From positions 1 through 25,863 of the forward strand of contig JBLIKP010000028.1 of assembly GCA_047635375.1 (NCBI GenBank): a stretch of 25,863 bases of DNA, in the 5' to 3' direction. This document shows, in pieces, positions 8,553 through 17,561 of the stretch. A model generated the notes under the pieces. The model was not told the origin of the DNA and did no database searches. It saw only the letters and a list, made by a program, of their open reading frames with translations. Source of the DNA: JBLIKP01 sp047635375 (GTDB lineage Bacteria > Bacteroidota > Bacteroidia > Sphingobacteriales > Sphingobacteriaceae). Numbering within the stretch: the stretch's first letter is position 1; every line of letters starts with the position of its first letter. The translations under genes and the position numbers were made by a program.

Positions 8553-8580
8553 AAGCTCAGCATTTTGCTGGGCTTTTTTT
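8553..8580 (+). terminator. Terminator after DUF3078 gene
   Basis: A 9-bp stem (AAGCTCAGC / GCTGGGCTT, one G-U pair) with a 5-nt loop is followed by a T-run. It lies 27 nt beyond the stop codon. Confidence 0.85.
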
Positions 8581-8813
8581 GTGTACACCCAATAGAGAGT
8601 AGCAATTTGATGGGTTTTTCAGAAACAAATGCAATTAATAATATTCAAATAATTAAAATTAAATTTTGATAATTTATTTTGAGCGGTTTAAAAGTTTGTT
8701 TTAAAATTTACAAAGTTAGTTTTTGATCTATAAAGATGGTTTATTTTGGTATTTTCATTTTTTTATGTTTTATTTGAGATTGAATAAGAATAAAATATTT
8801 AAAAATTACCAAA
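8581..8813 (+). promoter_or_regulatory. AT-rich upstream region of DUF2341 gene 1
   Basis: No gene is visible here. Within it, TTTG (8724-8727) and TATTTTG (8744-8750) resemble a Bacteroidota -33/-7 promoter (TTTG and TAnnTTTG), but the -7 element is one base short and the spacing is slightly tight. The implied leader would be about 55 nt. This is a weak candidate only. Confidence 0.25.
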
Positions 8814-10976
8814 ATGAAAAGAACTCTACTATCTCTTAACTTATTTGCGTTTCTTTTGATATTATCTTTTTCCTCAGCCGCACAATTAGCTGGTTGGTCG
8901 TCTGCGGTAATATTTGATGTGGTTAATAATTCAGCAACTGCGGTCGAAGGAAAGCCCATAGCAATATCTCTAAATACAGCCGATTTGATCGGGCTTGAAA
9001 AAATGCAAGCTACAGGAGCTGATATTCGCTTTGCCTCTGACTGCGACGGAGCAACTCTTTTCAGCTACTGGATTGCCTCGGGGATTAATACGGAGGACAC
9101 AAAATTATTTATCAAAGGCCTTTCTGTTGGCGCAAATGATAGTACATCTATCTATCTGTTGTACGGGAATCCATCAGCCCCAGCGGCATCTGATTTTGAT
9201 GCAGTGTTTACTAATCAAAGGATAATTGCATCATCTGAGGCGCTAACCATAATTGATACTTTAATTGAAACTGATTATTTTGAGATTTCAGGAGGAGCAT
9301 TAGTCACTCTTGCCCCAGGGCATCCTGGAAAAATGTCTGTTAAGGCAAGCATGATAAAAATCAACGGAGTTCTAAATTTAGATGGGATGGGTTACGCAGG
9401 GTCTGCCCCAAATGTTAACGGTGAGGGTCCAGGTGGCGGCGGATCCAATACTGACGCCTATTCTTCTGGTGGAAGTGGCGGGTCTTATGGTGGAAAAGGC
9501 GGTTCAGGCTCTAAAGGTGGGTTAGGTGGAGAAGTCTATGGTACCGTTTCTGGTCTTGATATCCAAAGAGGTTCTGGCGGTGGCGGTGGCGGACAAAATC
9601 CAGGTGAAAGTGGAGGTGGTGCTGTTTTTTTAAGTGCTACTGGTGTTGAAATAAACGGAAGTATTTCCGTTAACGGAATTGATGGATTAGACGATGTGGC
9701 ATCTGGCGGCGGTGGCGGCTCTGGTGGCGGAGTTTTGATACTTAGTCAACACATTACCATTAATGGTGAAATTAGCGTTAGAGGTGGTAACGGAGATCCT
9801 GCTGGAAACTGGCCAGGCGGCGGCGGTGGCGGTGGAAGGGTTAAGCTATTCTATGGTGAGTCTGTTACCGTTAACGGTGAAATTATTTTAGATGGCGGAT
9901 TAGTAACTCCGCAATATTCAGAAACTGATCCTCCAGCAATCCCAGGTGGCCTTGGTATTCTTTCCATGGAAGAAAAAGATCAAGGATATGTGGAGACAAG
10001 AATATCTTCTCTAGGTATTTCTATGATTGTAAACCAACAAGAGGCCTGTTTAGGAGACGAAGTTGTATTTACAGCAACGGGATCGTTTGGGAATTTTGAT
10101 TTCCTTTCAAATAATGAAATTATACAATCAGGTGACTCCCCAGAGTTAAATATTACCACTTTGGCTGATAGTAGTACAATTGTCGTTGAAAATTATGACC
10201 CAGCTGGTGGTTGCCGACTAAGATCAAAATCGATCTTTATGCGTGTTAGCCCTAGCTTGCCTGTCGCTAGTTTTACCTCAGAGTATGAGCTTTTTACTGC
10301 TACATTTACTAACGTTTCAGAAAATCCAATCCGTTATGCTTGGGATTTTGGCGATGATATTGGAGTTTCTGACGAAGCTAATCCAGTTTATAGATATGAA
10401 AATTTCGGTAATTATTATGTAAACCTTACCGTTGAAAACGGTTGTGGTTCAGCAACTAAAAGAAAACTCCTTAAACTTGCTGGAGACGGACCTCCGGGGG
10501 CATTGTTTGAGTCGACTACAAGAAATGACACCACTTTCTTCACTGACTTAAGCGTGAATAAAATAAATAAGTACGTTTGGGCTTTCGGTGATGGAGATAC
10601 TTCGTATGCACCAAACCCAAAGCATATTTACAAAAGCGAGGGGCCCTTTATTGTTTGTTTGACGGTAGAAAATACTTTTGGTTCAGATACGCTTTGCAAG
10701 CTTGTAGAGTTGGTGGAGGTTACAAATGTTAACTCAACTAAATCAGAATTTAATTTGAAATTAATGCCAAATCCAGCGAGCGAGGTTATTGAAATCAATT
10801 CATCCGAAACCCTTAGTAATATTGAAATCTTTGATATTCAAGGGCGGAGAGTGTATGCCAATTCAAATGTCTTTGGAAAAGAAGTAGTTCAGGTCTCAGA
10901 TTGGACTAAAGGCTTTTATATTCTAAAAGCTCAATCGGATATCGGCTATAAAGCCTTGAGATTCATTGTTAATTAA
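8814..10976 (+). CDS. Secreted DUF2341/glycine-rich/PKD protein, copy 1 (T9SS)
   Basis: This 720-residue secreted protein has a signal peptide (residues 1-23). It continues with a DUF2341 domain (about 26-135, with IRFASDCDGATLFSYW and SIYLLYGNP) and a glycine-rich region (about 155-365). That region alternates short hydrophobic strands (IKINGVLNLDGMGYAG, VEINGSISVNG, ITINGEISVRGG) with runs of five to seven glycines, including NWPGGGGGGGRVKLFYGE. An Ig-like domain with two cysteines (C412, C467) and two PKD domains follow (about 483-555 and 562-633, with WDFGD and WAFGDGDTS). The T9SS type A-like sorting tail covers 647-720 (LMPNPASEVIEI to KGFYILKA). Export and surface attachment or release are inferred from the tail. 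Binding of carbohydrate or another surface ligand is plausible for DUF2341/PKD proteins but unproven. It is the first of a tandem pair. Confidence 0.88.
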   Translation: MKRTLLSLNLFAFLLILSFSSAAQLAGWSSAVIFDVVNNSATAVEGKPIAISLNTADLIGLEKMQATGADIRFASDCDGATLFSYWIASGINTEDTKLFIKGLSVGANDSTSIYLLYGNPSAPAASDFDAVFTNQRIIASSEALTIIDTLIETDYFEISGGALVTLAPGHPGKMSVKASMIKINGVLNLDGMGYAGSAPNVNGEGPGGGGSNTDAYSSGGSGGSYGGKGGSGSKGGLGGEVYGTVSGLDIQRGSGGGGGGQNPGESGGGAVFLSATGVEINGSISVNGIDGLDDVASGGGGGSGGGVLILSQHITINGEISVRGGNGDPAGNWPGGGGGGGRVKLFYGESVTVNGEIILDGGLVTPQYSETDPPAIPGGLGILSMEEKDQGYVETRISSLGISMIVNQQEACLGDEVVFTATGSFGNFDFLSNNEIIQSGDSPELNITTLADSSTIVVENYDPAGGCRLRSKSIFMRVSPSLPVASFTSEYELFTATFTNVSENPIRYAWDFGDDIGVSDEANPVYRYENFGNYYVNLTVENGCGSATKRKLLKLAGDGPPGALFESTTRNDTTFFTDLSVNKINKYVWAFGDGDTSYAPNPKHIYKSEGPFIVCLTVENTFGSDTLCKLVELVEVTNVNSTKSEFNLKLMPNPASEVIEINSSETLSNIEIFDIQGRRVYANSNVFGKEVVQVSDWTKGFYILKAQSDIGYKALRFIVN

Positions 10977-10999
10977 TGATGACGCTTAAAATGTAATTA

Positions 11000-11031
11000 A
11001 ATGCTCGGAATTTATTTCGGGCATTTTTTTT
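11000..11031 (+). terminator. Terminator between the DUF2341 paralogues
   Basis: An 8-bp stem (AATGCTCG / CGGGCATT, one wobble pair) is followed by a run of eight T residues. It lies 24 nt beyond the stop codon of copy 1. The two paralogues are therefore probably separate transcription units. Confidence 0.75.
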
Positions 11032-11259
11032 GCTAAAAAAAAGATTATATGGAGGGAAGATGTTTTTCTTTGTTATTGTCTTAAAAATATTTATTTTAGA
11101 CGTTTAATTTTGTTTATTTTTTAATACAATAATTTTATTCTGATTGCGGTTTTCGAAAGCCCTTTTATATTGTAATAATATTGGGAGTAAACCCATTTAC
11201 AAGCAACTTTTCATTTTCTTTGAGGTCTTAATCTTGAAAAAACCATTTATTCCAATAAA

Positions 11260-13431
11260 ATGAAAAAACTAATATTTGCATTTATTGTCTTTTTAGCGAC
11301 AGTATCTCCTTTTAACTCGGCTTCAGCCCAACTTCCTGGTTGGTCATCGGCTGTAATCTTCGATGTGTTTAACGGCACTAATGCCGATGTAGCAGGAAAG
11401 CCTATTATCCTAACAGTTAACACCAAAGATCTAATTGAACTTGGTCAATTGCAGGAGAATGCTGCAGACATACGGTTCGCATCTGATTGTGAGGGTGCTA
11501 CTCTTTTTGATTATTGGATTGAGTCTGGTGTAAACACTGAAAATACTCAAATTTATGTGCGTGGATTAAATATTCCAGCAGGAGATAGTACTTCAATTTA
11601 CCTTATTTATGGTAACCCAACGGCCGCTGAAGGTTCAAACTTCGATGCGGTTTTTGTAAGCCAAAGGATTATTTCTGCAAACGAAGAACTAACCGCTCTT
11701 GATACAGTAATTGATGTAGATTATTTCGAAATTACAGGTGGTGTAGTTGTAACTTTAGGTACAGGACATCCAGGTAAGGTTACGGTTAATGCAAGTAGAA
11801 TAAAAATTGACGGAGTTTTAAACTTAACAGCAAAAGGATTCGCAGGATCTGCTCCTAACGTAAATGGTGAAGGTCCAGGTGGCGGTGGTGCTAATCCATC
11901 TTCCTTTGGTGCTGGCGGTGGCGGTGCTGGTTACGGTGGCAAAGGTGGTCATGGATCCAGTGGTGGATCTGCTCAAGGTGGTGTAAAATATGGAACAACT
12001 GCTGGTCCTGATGTCCAAAAAGGATCTGGTGGTGGCGGAGGTGATGCTGGAATTGGTGGTGCTGGCGGTGGTGCAGTGACGCTTGTGGCTACAGGAGTTA
12101 ATATAAAAGGTGATATTCGAGTAAATGGCGAGGCAGGCGCTGCTAACGGTGGCTCTGCTGGTGGTGGAGGCGGTGGCTCTGGAGGTGGTATTTTAATCAT
12201 TGGACAGCATCTTGCTATCTCTGGAGATTTATATGCTCAAGGTGGCGATGGCGGACCTGCTGGAAACTGGCCAGGTGGTGGTGGTGGTGGTGGACGTGTG
12301 AAAACGTTCTTCGGTGAAACTTTAAGCCATACTGGAAAAATTTATGTTGAAGGAGGATTAGTTTCTAAACCATATTCTGCCGAAGATGTGGTGGAAGAAG
12401 GAAGGCCAGGAACAAGTTCCTCAGCAAAACAAAGTATTGGTTTTATTACTTCAAAAATATCTTCTTTAGGAATTGGCTTAATTTCTGATCAAACTGTGAT
12501 TTGTGCGGGTACAAATGTTACTTACGATGCAACAGGTTCCTTCAGTACATTCGAATTCTTCGTGAATAATGCATTAATTCAAACAGGTGAAAGCCCTAAG
12601 TTTGAAATTGAAACACTTACTGATAGTGCTGTAATAGCAGTTGAAAACTACGACCCAGCTGGTGGGTGCAAATTGCGTTCTAAAACAGTTTTTATGCGCG
12701 TGAGCTATGGGCCTCCTAAGGCGAAATTTGAAGCCGATTTCAATAAACTGGAAGTTAATTTTATGGATGAGTCTTTAAGCCCTATTACTTGGGCTTGGGA
12801 TTTTGGAGATTCTTTAGGAACCTCAACTGAGCAAAATCCATTTTACAAATATGGTGATGGCGGAAATTACGATGTAACACTTCTTGTAACCAACGGCTGT
12901 GGTGAGAATACTTTAACTAAGCCTTACCGTGTGAGCGTGCTTAGTTCTCCATTGGTTGATTTCGAATTTAAGACAATAGGTGACTCAACTTACTTTACAG
13001 ATAAAACGCAAAACGAAGTTTTAAATTGGAAATGGGATTTAGGTGATGGCGATAGTTCAGATGTTCAAAATCCAGTACATTCATACAGTGGCCCAGGCCC
13101 ATTTATTGTTTGCCTAATGGCAGATAACGTTTTTGGTGCTGATACTGTGTGTAAGGTTGTTGAGTTGATTCAGGCTACAGGTATCGCTTCCGCGGAAGCT
13201 TCATTTGATTTGGTAATTGCACCAAACCCTGTTAGAAACCAATTGAAGATAACTTCTTCAGAAGAAATCAAACAACTTGAGATATATAATCTTCAAGGTC
13301 AGCGTTTGTTTTTCGCTGAAAATAAAAATACACAACAGTCAATTGAAGTTTCTTCATGGGCGAAAGGTGTATATGTACTTAAGGCATTTTCACAAAACGG
13401 AATTGCAGTGTCACGATTTATCGTAGAATAA
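11260..13431 (+). CDS. Secreted DUF2341/glycine-rich/PKD protein, copy 2 (T9SS)
   Basis: This 723-residue protein is a full-length paralogue of the preceding gene, with the same domain order. It has a signal peptide (1-24), DUF2341 (about 26-135), a glycine-rich strand-and-loop region (about 155-368), an Ig-like domain (C415, C470), PKD domains (about 486-560 and 566-637) and a T9SS tail (649-723, IAPNPVRNQLKI to KGVYVLKAF). The motifs GSAPNVNGEGPGGGG, AGNWPGGGGGGGRVK and ENYDPAGGC are shared with copy 1, while the glycine-rich loops differ in length and sequence. The glycine-rich stretch is more extensive here (GGGGGGSGGGILI). A proline-rich reading frame on the other strand at 11973-12200 is only the antisense of these codons. 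Function is unknown; a role in adhesion or as a surface matrix component is inferred. Confidence 0.88.
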   Translation: MKKLIFAFIVFLATVSPFNSASAQLPGWSSAVIFDVFNGTNADVAGKPIILTVNTKDLIELGQLQENAADIRFASDCEGATLFDYWIESGVNTENTQIYVRGLNIPAGDSTSIYLIYGNPTAAEGSNFDAVFVSQRIISANEELTALDTVIDVDYFEITGGVVVTLGTGHPGKVTVNASRIKIDGVLNLTAKGFAGSAPNVNGEGPGGGGANPSSFGAGGGGAGYGGKGGHGSSGGSAQGGVKYGTTAGPDVQKGSGGGGGDAGIGGAGGGAVTLVATGVNIKGDIRVNGEAGAANGGSAGGGGGGSGGGILIIGQHLAISGDLYAQGGDGGPAGNWPGGGGGGGRVKTFFGETLSHTGKIYVEGGLVSKPYSAEDVVEEGRPGTSSSAKQSIGFITSKISSLGIGLISDQTVICAGTNVTYDATGSFSTFEFFVNNALIQTGESPKFEIETLTDSAVIAVENYDPAGGCKLRSKTVFMRVSYGPPKAKFEADFNKLEVNFMDESLSPITWAWDFGDSLGTSTEQNPFYKYGDGGNYDVTLLVTNGCGENTLTKPYRVSVLSSPLVDFEFKTIGDSTYFTDKTQNEVLNWKWDLGDGDSSDVQNPVHSYSGPGPFIVCLMADNVFGADTVCKVVELIQATGIASAEASFDLVIAPNPVRNQLKITSSEEIKQLEIYNLQGQRLFFAENKNTQQSIEVSSWAKGVYVLKAFSQNGIAVSRFIVE

Positions 13432-13454
13432 GTAAAAGAAACAGTCTAAATTTC

Positions 13455-13491
13455 AAGTCTACCCTTATTATTTAAGGGTAGACTTTTTTTT
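13455..13491 (+). terminator. Terminator after DUF2341 gene 2
   Basis: A perfect 13-bp stem (AAGTCTACCCTTA / TAAGGGTAGACTT) with a 5-nt loop is followed by eight T residues. It is one of the strongest terminators in the window. Confidence 0.92.
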
Positions 13492-13666
13492 GACATTTTG
13501 GGGATGGATGCTCTGTGAGTGACTTTTTTAAAGGGAGAATCCTTCATTAGTGAATTTTAACGATTGTTTTAGCGGTCGCTAGAGCGTGTAAAATCAGATT
13601 TTCAGACAAAGTGTGTCCAAACAAATTTTTTACCTTAGTGTTTAACAGACAAACCGAATAATAATT

Positions 13667-14569
13667 TTGAAGAGTTTCTCCATTAAAGATATAGAATCCC
13701 TTACGGGAATAAAGTCACATACCTTACGCGTATGGGAGACACGATACAACTTTATAACCCCCAAACGTACCGAAACCAATATCCGCTATTATACAGAGGA
13801 GGATTTACGAAAGCTCATGAACGTAGCGCTTCTTAATCAACATGGTTTCAAGCTATGCAATCTCGCCGATCTTGACGATTGTGATATTAACAAACATGTA
13901 GAAGAAATATGCGATGACTGTCACAAACACGACGGGCAGTTGCAAACGCTATACATGGCAATGATTAATTTTGATGAGCAAGCCATAGACAAGGTTATCA
14001 CAACCAATATTGTAAGGTTAGGGATGAAAGAAACAATGCTTCAGCTGGTTTTCCCGCTGATGAACAAAATTGGGATGATGTGGCAAGCGGCATGCATATG
14101 TCCGGCGCATGAGTATTTCGTTACCAATATCATCAAGCAGAAGCTTAACGTAGCAAGTGACGCTCAATATCATGTTGAGAATCCAAATTCTAAAAGATTC
14201 CTATTATTCCTTCCCGAAGGTGAAAACCACGAGTTAAGCCTTTTGTTTGCCAATTATCTTCTTAAAATTCACGGGCATAAAGTGCTATATCTAGGTCAAA
14301 GTCAGCCGATTAAAGATTTAGAGTCGGTAGCTAAAACGTTTCGTCCTGACTTCCTTCTTTCTGTGGTCACATCGCCCTTGGTAGCGGGGAGTCTGGAGAA
14401 ATTCATAGAAAAAATCTGCGCTTCATTCAAAAATCAACAAATCTTACTTACAGGTTTTCAAGTAATTAACCAAGGTATTGAGGGGGTTGGTAATTTGAGA
14501 GTTTTAGAATCTCCAGACGATCTTCTAGATTTGCTTGCAGATTATAAGCCAGCCAAAGAATTGGTGTAG
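13667..14569 (+). CDS. MerR-family regulator with B12-binding-type domain
   Basis: This 300-residue transcription regulator resembles CarH/LitR. A MerR helix-turn-helix lies at about 4-70 (FSIKDIESLTGIKSHTLRVW). A helical bundle and Rossmann-type cobalamin-binding module follow at about 85-295. In CarH the bundle carries W-x9-EH and the Rossmann part carries a DxHxxG-type motif. Here W139 and E149 are present but the next residue is Y150 instead of His. The Rossmann motif reads E186-N-H188-E-L-S191, so the lower axial histidine is kept. The start is TTG (13667-13669); no in-frame ATG gives a complete HTH. In other Bacteroidota, relatives sit beside carotenoid genes and regulate them, sometimes by light. 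Here the nearest carotenoid gene is crtD, 8 kb away. Whether it binds B12 is open. Confidence 0.85.
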   Translation: MKSFSIKDIESLTGIKSHTLRVWETRYNFITPKRTETNIRYYTEEDLRKLMNVALLNQHGFKLCNLADLDDCDINKHVEEICDDCHKHDGQLQTLYMAMINFDEQAIDKVITTNIVRLGMKETMLQLVFPLMNKIGMMWQAACICPAHEYFVTNIIKQKLNVASDAQYHVENPNSKRFLLFLPEGENHELSLLFANYLLKIHGHKVLYLGQSQPIKDLESVAKTFRPDFLLSVVTSPLVAGSLEKFIEKICASFKNQQILLTGFQVINQGIEGVGNLRVLESPDDLLDLLADYKPAKELV

Positions 14570-14611
14570 GTTCAACTAAAATTCAACTTTTCTTCATAAA
14601 GAATGTATTTA

Positions 14612-14633
14612 TTTTACTCTAATGGGAGTAAAA
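14612..14633. promoter_or_regulatory. Inverted repeat upstream of sucA
   Basis: An 8-bp perfect inverted repeat (TTTTACTC / GAGTAAAA) with a 6-nt spacer lies between the MerR gene and sucA. A -7-like GATATTTG sits about 25 nt downstream (14658-14665). It could be an operator for sucA or a weak terminator for the MerR gene; it has no long T-run. The sequence does not decide between these. Confidence 0.3.
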
Positions 14634-14712
14634 ATTCGTGTGCGATTCAAATTTTCCGATATTTGTAGGTAATTTCGAAATAACACGTAACGCGCATTAC
14701 AAAATACTATAA

Positions 14713-17502
14713 ATGGATAAACTGTCGTACCTAAGTAACGCTAATCCTGAGTACATAGATAACCTGTACCAATCTTTCTTGAAAGACCCAGAATCTGTTG
14801 ATTTTGGCTGGCGCAAATTTTTTGAAGGCTATGAATTTAGCAAAGACACTGGCTTTGAGACCTTCTTAAAGAACAGTGAAGAAACCTTTGAAAAAGAAAT
14901 TAAGGTTCTTAACATGGTTAATGGATACCGTTCTCGCGGTCATTTATTTACCAAAACCAATCCAGTACGTGAGCGACGTAAGTATTATCCAGGAAAGGAA
15001 CTTGAGACATTTGGCTTAAGTGAAGACGATTTAGATACCGTATTCCAATGCGGAAAAGAATTAGGTCTTGGACCAGCAACATTACGTGAAATAGTTGCTC
15101 ATATTGAGCAAACCTACTGTCAGAGCATTGGTACAGAATTCATGTACCTACGTAATCCGTTAAAAATAGAATGGTTTTTAAAGCGTTTCCGTGAAGAGCA
15201 AAACACGCCAAATTTCGATTTAGTAGAGAAAAAACGCATTCTGCGAAAGCTTAACCAAGCTGTGGTATTCGAGAATTTCTTACACACAAAATACGTTGGG
15301 CAAAAAAGATTCTCACTTGAAGGTGCTGAGTCTGTTATCCCAGCGCTTGATGCGATTATAGAAAAAGGTGCAGCGCAAGGTATTGAAGAGTTTGTAATTG
15401 GAATGGCACATCGTGGCCGACTAAACGTACTTGCCAATATTCTTAATAAAACATTCAAAGAAATTTTCTCAGAATTCGAAGGGAAACTTTTCGAAGACGA
15501 AATTGATAACGCACAATTTGGTGGTGACGTAAAGTACCACATGGGCTATGCTTCTGATGTAAAAACCTACGAAGGCAAAAATGTAAGACTTAATCTTTCT
15601 CCTAATCCATCTCACCTTGAGGCTGTTGACCCAGTTGTTGAAGGAATGGTGAGGGCCAAGATTGATCATAAATATAAAGGCGATTTTAGAAAAATTGCTC
15701 CAATCTTAATCCACGGTGATGCTTCTATCGCTGGGCAGGGAGTCGTTTATGAAGTTGCTCAAATGTCTAAATTGGAAGGTTACCGCACAGGTGGTACCAT
15801 ACATTTAGTAATTAACAATCAAGTTGGTTTCACCACCAACTACCTTGACGGAAGATCAAGTACTTACTGTACTGATGTGGCAAAAGTGACACTTTCGCCT
15901 GTATTCCACGTTAATGGTGACGATGTTGAAGCACTAGTTTACGCGATTCAAATGGCCATGGAATTCCGTCAGGAATTCCATACCGATGTTTACATCGATG
16001 TGCTTTGCTACCGTAAATACGGGCACAATGAAGGAGATGAGCCTAGATTTACTCAGCCTTTATTGTACGATGCAATCCAAAAGCACGATAACCCGAGAGA
16101 GGTTTACATGCAAAAGCTTATTGCATCTGGTGAAATTTCAAAGGAGCTTGCCAAAGAGATGGAAAAAGATTTCAAGGACATGCTGCAAGGCATTCTTGAA
16201 GAAGCAAAAAAACAAGATATAGGTCAGCGCTCATTAAAAAGCTTCACCGGTCGTTGGAGAGACTTCAGAATGGCAACCAATGCCGACTTCAAAAATTCAA
16301 TAGACACGTCAATTTCTGAAAAGAGATTAAAGTCACTTGGTGCGAGTTTAGTAGCACTGCCAGAAAATAAAAACATCTTTAGAAAGATTAATAAGATTTT
16401 CGGGGAGCGTGAGCAAATGCTTAAGGACGGAACCTTTGATTGGGCAATGGGTGAACTGTTAGCCTATGCTTCACTTTTGACCGAAGGGCATGCCGTGCGT
16501 TTAAGCGGACAAGATTGCGAACGAGGAACTTTCTCTCACCGTCATGCGGTAATAAAATTCGAGAAATCGGAGGAGGAGTACATTCCATTAGCGAATTTAT
16601 CTAAAGACCAAGCTCCTTTTACTGTGTACAACTCATTCTTGAGTGAATATGCAGTGTTAGGATTTGAATACGGATATGCGGCATCCACGCCAAACCATCT
16701 GACTATTTGGGAAGCGCAATTTGGAGACTTCTTTAACGGCGCTCAAGTTATTATTGACCAATTCTTGGCCAGTGCACAAACTAAATGGAAAAAGAGTAAC
16801 GGACTGGTAATGTACTTGCCACACGGGTACGAGGGACAAGGACCTGAGCATTCATCGGCACGTATGGAGCGTTTCTTAGAGCTTTGCGCCGATAATAACC
16901 TGCAAATTGTTAACTGTACAACACCCGCTAACCAATTCCACGCGTTAAGACGTCAGCTTAAAACAGATTACCGTATTCCGTTAATCATGTTCACCCCTAA
17001 GAGTTTACTTCGTCATGCTGAGTGTAGAAGTACAACCGAGGAGTTCACCAAAGGAAAATTCCAAGAGATTATTGACGATGTGCAGATTAAGGATGCGAAG
17101 AAAGTAACCAATGTACTTTTCTGTCAGGGAAAGGTTTACTACGACCTTAAGACTAAGCGTGATTCACTACCAAAGAAAGATCAAGAAAAATATGCTATTG
17201 TAAGAATGGAGCAGATTTACCCGCTTCCTTACGATCAATTAGATAATATTCTTGCAAAATACAGTAACCACAAGCACATTGTTTGGGTTCAAGAGGAAGC
17301 AAAAAACATGGGGGCATGGCCATACATTAGTCGTAAATTTAAGGACAATAAAATTCACATTGTTTCTCGTAAAGAAAGCGGCTCCCCAGCAACTGGTCAC
17401 CCAAAACAAAATATTACGCAGTTTAATTACATTATGGAAAAAGCCTTTGAGCTTAACCCATCTGGTGATAGAAGTGCATCAGAAAAAGCTGGAAAAAAAT
17501 AA
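14713..17502 (+). CDS. sucA: 2-oxoglutarate dehydrogenase E1 component
   Basis: This thiamine-diphosphate-dependent E1 subunit decarboxylates 2-oxoglutarate and passes the succinyl group to the lipoyl arm of E2 in the TCA cycle. Its 929 residues compare with 933 in E. coli. The N-terminal segment SNANPEYIDNLYQSFLKDPE is the conserved E2-interacting leader. HRGRLNVLANILNK (233-246) and GDASIAGQGVVYEV (335-348) form part of the ThDP/Mg site and active site. KYGHNEGDEPRFTQP and the C-terminal WVQEEAKNMGAWPYI are also family blocks. sucB follows after 59 bp with no terminator between them, so they form an operon. Confidence 0.97.
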   Translation: MDKLSYLSNANPEYIDNLYQSFLKDPESVDFGWRKFFEGYEFSKDTGFETFLKNSEETFEKEIKVLNMVNGYRSRGHLFTKTNPVRERRKYYPGKELETFGLSEDDLDTVFQCGKELGLGPATLREIVAHIEQTYCQSIGTEFMYLRNPLKIEWFLKRFREEQNTPNFDLVEKKRILRKLNQAVVFENFLHTKYVGQKRFSLEGAESVIPALDAIIEKGAAQGIEEFVIGMAHRGRLNVLANILNKTFKEIFSEFEGKLFEDEIDNAQFGGDVKYHMGYASDVKTYEGKNVRLNLSPNPSHLEAVDPVVEGMVRAKIDHKYKGDFRKIAPILIHGDASIAGQGVVYEVAQMSKLEGYRTGGTIHLVINNQVGFTTNYLDGRSSTYCTDVAKVTLSPVFHVNGDDVEALVYAIQMAMEFRQEFHTDVYIDVLCYRKYGHNEGDEPRFTQPLLYDAIQKHDNPREVYMQKLIASGEISKELAKEMEKDFKDMLQGILEEAKKQDIGQRSLKSFTGRWRDFRMATNADFKNSIDTSISEKRLKSLGASLVALPENKNIFRKINKIFGEREQMLKDGTFDWAMGELLAYASLLTEGHAVRLSGQDCERGTFSHRHAVIKFEKSEEEYIPLANLSKDQAPFTVYNSFLSEYAVLGFEYGYAASTPNHLTIWEAQFGDFFNGAQVIIDQFLASAQTKWKKSNGLVMYLPHGYEGQGPEHSSARMERFLELCADNNLQIVNCTTPANQFHALRRQLKTDYRIPLIMFTPKSLLRHAECRSTTEEFTKGKFQEIIDDVQIKDAKKVTNVLFCQGKVYYDLKTKRDSLPKKDQEKYAIVRMEQIYPLPYDQLDNILAKYSNHKHIVWVQEEAKNMGAWPYISRKFKDNKIHIVSRKESGSPATGHPKQNITQFNYIMEKAFELNPSGDRSASEKAGKK

Positions 17503-17561
17503 TTACAAAAACCTATCGGCTACAGCCTGAAAAGGATAGCCAATAACAATAAATACGAACA

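Noticed and set aside
9819..9837. G-rich stretch as a G-quadruplex regulatory element
   Set aside because: The G-richness is explained by consecutive glycine codons; runs of only two to three G give weak potential and there is no regulatory context.
11973..12200. Proline-rich open frame antisense to DUF2341 gene 2
   Set aside because: It is the complement of GGN glycine codons in the coding frame; the composition is an artefact of the repeat and there is no start context or homology.
15120..15542. 140-codon open frame antisense to sucA
   Set aside because: It lies wholly within a strongly conserved sucA region and reads as low-complexity antisense sequence.
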